Shown here piece by piece: positions 37,543-42,988 of a stretch of 42,988 nucleotides of DNA (the first letter of the stretch is position 1; every line of letters starts with the position of its first letter). The stretch covers positions 1-42,988 of the IMG/VR virus record IMGVR_UViG_3300014497_000013, one strand, 5' to 3'. The stretch is from a virus. Made by a program: the position numbers and the translations under genes. Under the pieces are notes generated by a model, which worked only from the letters and a program-made list of their open reading frames with translations, was not told where the DNA came from and searched no databases.

Positions 37543-39423
37543 ATGATTTATTCAATATCACCTACGTCACAGGATGTAAACTATACAGAAGGTTCGGGTT
37601 TTGTTCAAGTGCAAAGTGTAAAAATCAATGCTCAAAATTCAACTCCTATTTTTGTTGATGTTCAGTATATCAATACCTCTGTAGATTGGGTCTCGGTATC
37701 AATTTCAGGCATTTCAGGGAATAATGCAACTGCTCAAATTTTTGTAGATGCAGACCAGCTTCCGGGGAATCAATATGTTGCAAAAATCTATTTTAAAGAT
37801 GAAAATGAATTTGGTCCCCTTCATACAATTAATCTAACTAAAATAACTCTTATTCAGAAAATTAAAACTGAAAAGAGTAATTATATTGTTGTTTATAATA
37901 GAATAACCAATACGTTATCCGGTGATTTAAATGTAAACATTCTTAATAATTCTGGTTCTGAAACACTTAGTTTTGAAACGATCGGTACATTGTTTTTAGA
38001 AAAAACAACAGTTGATAATTTTAGTTTAGAAAATGATCCGGCGCATCCATTTTCATCTAATACTGAACTTCCTATCTCCGGTACTAAAGTAGTAACCTGC
38101 AGATTAAAAGATAGCAATGGAAATATTGCAACTTCTTTTACGGTCACTCTTAACGTTGTTAATACCAATGACATTACTACGGACTTATCCATCGTGAGTT
38201 TTACGCAATATCGTCATTTATCAGAAACAAAATCTTCTGTCTTAAAATTAATAAATCCTGGTAATGTCGATTTTAATGTAAATGCTCCCGCATTTATTAA
38301 TGTATCTCCCACTTCCGGAAATACCTCAATAGATTTGACAATAAGCACCGAAAACTCAGCAGTATTGGCAGCACAAAAATACAGCGGTGATATTGATGTG
38401 TTGTTTGCTGGTAAGATTAAAAAAATTCCCGTAACAGTTGATAACATTGATTTTATTGATTTCCCGATTAACGACAATAATTTTTGTCTTGATGCTTTTA
38501 GAATGTCAATAAAAAGAATTTCTGATACTGCAAAACGTGTAAGAATAAAGCTTTCGATACAAATTGAATCACCGGAAGGAAATGTACATGTAGAACCCGT
38601 TTACCAAATTGCATATTATAACGATCAGGCAATTACAGATATAGGAAAAAAAGTTCACCACCATTTTCCTATTTTTTCTAAGCCAATTTTCGACAATCCG
38701 GGTGTTGAATTTAATAATATTTTCATCTACAAACCTGCCAATGTTAACGTTACAATTGAAGAACTGGATGCTAATTATGATGTAGTTTTCACAAAGACAA
38801 TTTCGAATATTAAACTATTTCCGGGGAAAAAACCAAAAATGTTTCCAATCTTCAGCAATTTACAGCAAAAACGCATATACAGTGATACAGGACATATATT
38901 TAGCTATTTAACTTCTGAAATTCAGCCTTCAGATATTGTTGGAAAAACAGTAGCAAACAACCCTTTTTCAATTAATGAAATTAATTCTGTTTTTTTTGAA
39001 GATCGAGAAAACTTGATGATTTTTGGAGATTATAAGCAAATTTTAGGGATCGATTTTCTCAGAATTCCAAAAGGTCATAATCAGATTTTTGTACAGTTTA
39101 TCAATCAGAATTTAGTTCCTGAATTGGTTGTATTTAATGGTTTTTTTCAATTTAATGAAGATTACACTCATAATTATGAAGATGCGGAAGGTTTTAGTGA
39201 AAAATACGACAGTAGTGTGATTAAAAAAGCAGTTTTGCAAACCGGATATCTATTTAAAGAAGAATCAACAATGATTGAAGAACTATGCAAAAGTCCATTA
39301 TCATTCATAAAGATTGGAAATGATGTTTACGAAGGCTTTGCGATACCTGGTAAAATGACTTCGCAAAATTCTGAAAGTAACCTGGTAATTTTTGATATTG
39401 AATTTTTAATTGTTTTGAAATAA
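37543..39423 (+). CDS. Distal tail protein with Ig-like domains
   Basis: The 626-residue product starts 3 nt after the tape measure gene. The first 300 residues look like three beta-sandwich (Ig/BACON-like) domains, with patterns such as VDWVSVSISGISG and INVSPTSGNTSIDLTIS. The rest is mixed, with a longer domain around FPIFSNLQQKR and RENLMIFGDYKQILGID. Position suggests a distal-tail or tail-tip protein; Ig-like parts on tails can bind host glycans. Confidence 0.65.
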   Translation: MIYSISPTSQDVNYTEGSGFVQVQSVKINAQNSTPIFVDVQYINTSVDWVSVSISGISGNNATAQIFVDADQLPGNQYVAKIYFKDENEFGPLHTINLTKITLIQKIKTEKSNYIVVYNRITNTLSGDLNVNILNNSGSETLSFETIGTLFLEKTTVDNFSLENDPAHPFSSNTELPISGTKVVTCRLKDSNGNIATSFTVTLNVVNTNDITTDLSIVSFTQYRHLSETKSSVLKLINPGNVDFNVNAPAFINVSPTSGNTSIDLTISTENSAVLAAQKYSGDIDVLFAGKIKKIPVTVDNIDFIDFPINDNNFCLDAFRMSIKRISDTAKRVRIKLSIQIESPEGNVHVEPVYQIAYYNDQAITDIGKKVHHHFPIFSKPIFDNPGVEFNNIFIYKPANVNVTIEELDANYDVVFTKTISNIKLFPGKKPKMFPIFSNLQQKRIYSDTGHIFSYLTSEIQPSDIVGKTVANNPFSINEINSVFFEDRENLMIFGDYKQILGIDFLRIPKGHNQIFVQFINQNLVPELVVFNGFFQFNEDYTHNYEDAEGFSEKYDSSVIKKAVLQTGYLFKEESTMIEELCKSPLSFIKIGNDVYEGFAIPGKMTSQNSESNLVIFDIEFLIVLK

Positions 39424-39425
39424 TT

Positions 39426-41270
39426 ATGGAAACAAAATTTATATCTGAACTTGGATCGGAAGATTTGACAAATATTCCGATCAGCGTAGAAGAAAGCAAT
39501 TCGAAAGTTGCAGACAGCATGTTTACCAAATTTACATTACCGTTTGAAAGTGTTGCTTCTGCTGATTTCATAGCGATGTATGGTGATTACCTAAGCAATG
39601 AAAGCAATAATTTGAAAAATAAGATCGTCGGAAAATTTCAGTTTGAAAACAAATTACACGATGCTGAAAGATTTATTCAATCAATTCAAGGCAATAAGCT
39701 CACTAATCAAATAGATTTTGGCTTTGAAGAATTACCAAATTTTGATAAAAAATTATCTGAACTACCTTTAGAAAGTTTTGAAGTTTCTGATATACACATT
39801 TACGCAAAAGAAATTGCAGGAAAAACATGGCCACAGACTAATTTTAATTTTCCGAGAATATACACTAAAAAATATTCTTCGGATCAACAGATTTGGAGTT
39901 CATTTGATGGCTACTACAACGATCTGAAAACTGATGGCACAGAAATGCGTAGGAATTATGTTGATGGAAGTGGTAATATTTTCAATTTAAATATTATTCA
40001 TCCTACCCCACATCCAATTTATATTTTAATTACTGGTTTTCAAGATGCCGGTTTAGAGTTAAAGGGTGATGTTCTTACAGATCCTGTTTTGCAAAAAAAA
40101 TGGATTTTCTCCGGAACAGAATATTTTGGAAAAGTCAACCAGTTTTCAAATGAAGTCAGAGTGCTTTCCAATGAATCTATAAAATCGGAATGGAAAGATC
40201 ATATTAAATACGGCAATATCTTAATTTTCACATATGGAAAAGAAGAACAGTTGAATTTTCAGGATTTGGTGTTTGTAAGCGTAACTTTCCGAGCAAAAGT
40301 TCAGGCAGATTGGACTTTAAAATTCAAAGTTAGAATCAATGGAAATGATATCTATTCCCATGAAGAATATTACAGTCAATTTTCAGATGTTACCAAAACT
40401 TTTCAAACCAGTATCAATGTAAATTTTGCAAATATTTCTTTTCATGTGGAAGGCGCAGTTCTTGGAATAAATGAAGCTTATGAGGTTATTAAATATGAAT
40501 TGAAATCAAATTCAATTATTACTGTTGAATCTGAAGCTCAGGATTTTGATAACTCTTTAGTGAAGAATGCCAACAAAATAGACCTTAAAAAAGCAGTTCC
40601 GGATATGACTTTTGGCGAATATTTTAGTATTCTCAAAAACTGGCTGAATTACGATTTAGACATTGTTGACAATATTGCGATAATGAATAAAATAAACACT
40701 GAAGAAATTTCAGATGTGAAAGATTTTACTTATTATGAGACAAAGTATCCTAAAAGAACATTTTTAAATAAAAAATCATGGCTGCTAAAATTTGACGAAC
40801 TTGATAATGATGCAAAAAAAGACTCTCTTTTTTTTGATTCTTCAGGGGTAAAAATTAATGGTGCCGAAAATGAAGAAACTAACGTTATTGAAATCAACGG
40901 TTATGTGATGCCGGTAAAGCTTCCGAAAGAAAACGGATATAATACAGCAATGATGATGAAAGATTCTTCAAGTACACTAGCTTTGGTTGATTATGATGGA
41001 ATAAAAGACGGGCAAAATAACGCTAATTCTGTTTCAGACTGTGATTTCCCTGATCTTTTTGAAACGCATTGGAAAAGATGGCTTCAAATGCGGTTAAACG
41101 GGCAGGAGTTTCAATGGTCCGCAACAATAAAGATATGGCACATGGCTTTGTTTAACATCAAAAATTATATTTACGCCTACAATAATATTCACATCATAAA
41201 AAACTGGAGTAAAAACAAAATCAGTAAAGATTATTATCAAGTCGAATTTACTACAGAAACTATCTCTTAG
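39426..41270 (+). CDS. Tail tip / baseplate hub protein
   Basis: The 614-residue product is the third large gene after the tape measure, the place of the tail-associated hub (Tal-like) protein. It has long beta-rich parts and a C-terminal domain with KNWLNYDLDIVDNIAIMNKI. No lysozyme or peptidase motif is visible. Its last 4 nt overlap the end of the integrase gene on the other strand, marking the end of the late genes. Confidence 0.65.
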   Translation: METKFISELGSEDLTNIPISVEESNSKVADSMFTKFTLPFESVASADFIAMYGDYLSNESNNLKNKIVGKFQFENKLHDAERFIQSIQGNKLTNQIDFGFEELPNFDKKLSELPLESFEVSDIHIYAKEIAGKTWPQTNFNFPRIYTKKYSSDQQIWSSFDGYYNDLKTDGTEMRRNYVDGSGNIFNLNIIHPTPHPIYILITGFQDAGLELKGDVLTDPVLQKKWIFSGTEYFGKVNQFSNEVRVLSNESIKSEWKDHIKYGNILIFTYGKEEQLNFQDLVFVSVTFRAKVQADWTLKFKVRINGNDIYSHEEYYSQFSDVTKTFQTSINVNFANISFHVEGAVLGINEAYEVIKYELKSNSIITVESEAQDFDNSLVKNANKIDLKKAVPDMTFGEYFSILKNWLNYDLDIVDNIAIMNKINTEEISDVKDFTYYETKYPKRTFLNKKSWLLKFDELDNDAKKDSLFFDSSGVKINGAENEETNVIEINGYVMPVKLPKENGYNTAMMMKDSSSTLALVDYDGIKDGQNNANSVSDCDFPDLFETHWKRWLQMRLNGQEFQWSATIKIWHMALFNIKNYIYAYNNIHIIKNWSKNKISKDYYQVEFTTETIS

Positions 41271-42484
41271 GCTAAATCTGTATATTCAGAATATATTGGT
41301 AATTCTAAAACTTTTGCATCTATAACAGCATCAATTATCTTCCTGTGAACTTCATCTTTGATTTTTACAGGAAATTTACCTTCATATATTGACAGTGTGT
41401 CACGCTGTGCATGCCCTACCAATTCTTTAATAATATCTCTGTTCTGATATAATTCCATACTTCCAATATGAATGAACGAATATCGGGGCGATTTCGAGTC
41501 CACATGAGTGAAAATTTTGATCTTCGAAAATATCGGCTTCATACGTGCTACATAATTCTTACGATAATCAGCATAATTATACTTGTAAATAGGAAGAATA
41601 TATTCTGATTCTTCATCATGAAAAAAATCTATTATTTTCTGAGCCTCTGGAAATATCCTATTGTTAATAACTTCTCTTGTATTTCCTTTTTCCCGAACTT
41701 TTTTAACTCGACCAAATTTGATATCTGATTTTTTAAGACTTGCAATATCAATAAAGTCGAGACCACCTAAATAAAAGCATAAGAGAAAGTACTTATAATA
41801 AACATGATTGACCGGATTTTTTACAAGTATTTGCATTTCTGAAATGGTCAGATACTTATCTTTAGTAGGCATTTCCTTCTCCATTATTTTATTGAAAGGA
41901 TAATTGCCCTCATTGGTGTACATTCCCCTTCTTATAGCTTCATTATAGATTGCTCGGATAGTTTTGAGATATGAATTAATTCCACTTGCCTTACAGCTTG
42001 ATGATTTTTCTATTTTAAATTTTGTTAAAAAATCATAGGTTATCTCATCATAGGACAGAATTGATTTATAATTTTTCCAAACATTCAAAGCCGCTTCATA
42101 AACACCAGCATTGCCAGTCGTTTTTATTGCTTTATTCTTGTTTTCGAGTTTCTTTTTCTCTTCAGCTATTCTTTGCTGCCAGAATGCATAGATATCGCCA
42201 TCATTTCCGAATAAATAATTTTTAATCTGATTTGAGGATCGTTTTAAATTTGATTTTTGAAGTTTATGTATCTTAATTTTAAAATCTGAAACCTTATCAT
42301 AAACTAAAAAATACTGCGGATGAGATTTTTTAGGTTCTTCACGTTCGAAATCCCAGTGCTCGGCGAAAGAATATAATTTTATTGCAGGATAGCATCTATC
42401 AGACTTAGTGACGAAAATATTAATAACGATCGGGTGACCGTTTTGTCTCAATTTACTCTGATCAAGCGTAATATTTACTTTCAT
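41267..42484 (-). CDS. Tyrosine recombinase integrase
   Basis: From the ATG at 42484 the product has 405 residues (an ATG at 42505 adds 7). An N-terminal arm-binding domain (1-95), a core-binding helical domain (100-200) and a catalytic domain (210-390) are visible. Catalytic candidates are Lys265 in REKGNTR, Arg334 in SPRYSF, His358 in LVGHAQ and Tyr367 in LSIYEG. The usual first Arg is absent: GGLDFIDIASL has Asp243 there, and the HxxR His is not His. Loss of the first Arg is also known from IntDOT of the Bacteroidota. The gene lies 106 nt from the restored tRNA-Thr and is oriented away from it. Confidence 0.9.
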   Translation of the reverse strand: MKVNITLDQSKLRQNGHPIVINIFVTKSDRCYPAIKLYSFAEHWDFEREEPKKSHPQYFLVYDKVSDFKIKIHKLQKSNLKRSSNQIKNYLFGNDGDIYAFWQQRIAEEKKKLENKNKAIKTTGNAGVYEAALNVWKNYKSILSYDEITYDFLTKFKIEKSSSCKASGINSYLKTIRAIYNEAIRRGMYTNEGNYPFNKIMEKEMPTKDKYLTISEMQILVKNPVNHVYYKYFLLCFYLGGLDFIDIASLKKSDIKFGRVKKVREKGNTREVINNRIFPEAQKIIDFFHDEESEYILPIYKYNYADYRKNYVARMKPIFSKIKIFTHVDSKSPRYSFIHIGSMELYQNRDIIKELVGHAQRDTLSIYEGKFPVKIKDEVHRKIIDAVIDAKVLELPIYSEYTDLA

Positions 42485-42589
42485 GTCTGGAAAATGTCTG
42501 AACAAAAATACGATTTTGTAAATATTTTGTAAATATTTACAAGAAAATCACGAATAAAATATCAAATAAAAAACTCGTTGAAAAACAAA

Positions 42590-42614
42590 AAACACATTGA
42601 TTATCAATGTGTTT
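42590..42614 (-). terminator. Phage-borne replacement terminator for the tRNA operon
   Basis: A perfect 11-bp stem (42604-42614 with 42590-42600) and a 3-nt loop are followed on the minus strand by a T-rich tract. It ends 6 nt before the tRNA-Thr 3' end. It takes over from the host terminator displaced to 176-203. Confidence 0.85.
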
Positions 42615-42618
42615 CATC

Positions 42619-42666
42619 TGAGCCAACTACGGGACTTGAACCCGTGACCTCTTCCTTACCAAGGAA
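42619..42666. repeat. attR: 48-nt core, part of the restored tRNA-Thr
   Basis: Identical to 210-257. It supplies the 3' part of the complete tRNA-Thr; bases after 42666 are host sequence for the tRNA 5' half. Confidence 0.92.
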
Positions 42667-42692
42667 GCACTCTACCGCTGAGCTAAGTCGGC
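42621..42692 (-). tRNA. tRNA-Thr(GGU)
   Basis: A complete cloverleaf of 72 nt: 7-bp acceptor (one G:T pair), anticodon loop TTGGTAA with anticodon GGT, T loop TTCAAGT and T discriminator; CCA is not encoded. Its 3' part is phage-derived. Confidence 0.95.
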
Positions 42693-42732
42693 CTAAACAA
42701 AAAAATCACACTATAGAGTATGATTTTTTTTG

Positions 42733-42805
42733 AGCGGAAGACGAGGGTCGAACTCGCGACATTCAGCTTGGAAGGCTGACGCTCTACCAACTGAGCTACT
42801 TCCGC
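42733..42805 (-). tRNA. tRNA-Gly(UCC)
   Basis: A complete cloverleaf of 73 nt: acceptor GCGGAAG/CTTCCGC, anticodon loop CTTCCAA with anticodon TCC, T loop TTCGACC. It is upstream of tRNA-Thr in the same minus-strand operon. Confidence 0.95.
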
Positions 42806-42892
42806 AATTTTGTTTCCAAAACTATTGGTAAACGCTGTGCAAACTTAAGGAAAACCCTTTAAAAATGCAAGACTTTTTTTTAATATAAAATG

Positions 42893-42973
42893 TGGGGAGA
42901 GCAGGATTCGAACCTACGAAGCCGAAGCAACTGAGTTACAGTCAGTCCCATTTAGCCACTCTGGAATCTCCCC
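42893..42973 (-). tRNA. tRNA-Tyr(GUA)
   Basis: A complete tRNA with long variable arm: acceptor GGGGAGA/TCTCCCC, anticodon loop CTGTAAC with anticodon GTA, A discriminator. The order Tyr-Gly-Thr is the one known from the thrU-tyrU-glyT-thrT cluster of Escherichia coli. Confidence 0.95.
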
Positions 42974-42988
42974 AGATATTTTATATTA

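Overview
The window holds one complete, apparently intact temperate tailed-phage genome (a prophage of about 42.4 kb) integrated in the chromosome of a member of the Bacteroidota, most likely a Flavobacteriia/Chryseobacterium-type host. The evidence is the AT-rich DNA, promoters of the Bacteroidota type (TAnnTTTG at -7), A-rich leaders in place of Shine-Dalgarno sequences, and a DUF4468-type protein. The right end carries host tRNA-Tyr, tRNA-Gly and tRNA-Thr genes on the minus strand. The prophage sits in the 3' half of tRNA-Thr(GGU). A 48-nt direct repeat (210-257 and 42619-42666) marks attL and attR, and the phage end restores both the tRNA 3' part and a transcription terminator for the tRNA operon.

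Layout from left to right. (1) 258-2564: small lipoprotein and membrane genes, an XRE-type repressor on the minus strand, an operator region with an 11-bp palindrome, and the first early genes. (2) 2565-2954: a noncoding stretch with two candidate structured RNAs, each followed by an intrinsic terminator; the second looks like a tRNA. (3) 2955-8566: replication genes, namely an SSB-like protein with a DDLPF tail, a zinc ribbon protein, a PP-loop (PAPS-reductase/DndC-like) enzyme and a 1093-residue primase-ATPase whose zinc finger has lost its ligands. (4) 8567-8878: a cluster of TGTAGA repeats, a candidate replication origin. (5) 8879-10454: four small unknown genes. (6) 10482-14864: S49-type prohead protease, scaffold-like protein, major capsid protein, coiled-coil protein, a probable tail tube protein and a small protein matching the Acb2/Tad1 cyclic-nucleotide sponge pattern. 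(7) 14927-20966: terminase small and large subunits, portal and a connector-like protein. (8) 21023-24969: large tail fibre or spike, then a lysis cassette of holin, single-gene spanin and GH24 endolysin. (9) 25046-28940: accessory genes, led by a minus-strand fused AAA/ABC ATPase-DUF4435 protein resembling single-gene PARIS/OLD-type defence proteins, plus a SRAP (YedK/HMCES) protein. (10) 29015-41270: tail assembly genes, tape measure and two large tail-tip proteins, interrupted at 30282-32592 by accessory genes with their own promoters. (11) 41267-42484: tyrosine recombinase integrase beside attR.

Repressor, integrase and att sites control lysogeny. The early block replicates the DNA, the head and tail blocks build a long-tailed virion, and the holin-spanin-endolysin cassette releases it. 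Accessory units are inserted between the modules and often have a TAnnTTTG promoter and a terminator of their own. The most striking unexplained signal is at 31836-32045: a well-formed promoter, an RNA whose 5' end can pair with an internal 13-nt segment, and a second exact copy of that 5' sequence that starts inside the start codon of the next gene. This allows mutually exclusive structures, including a terminator-like hairpin.
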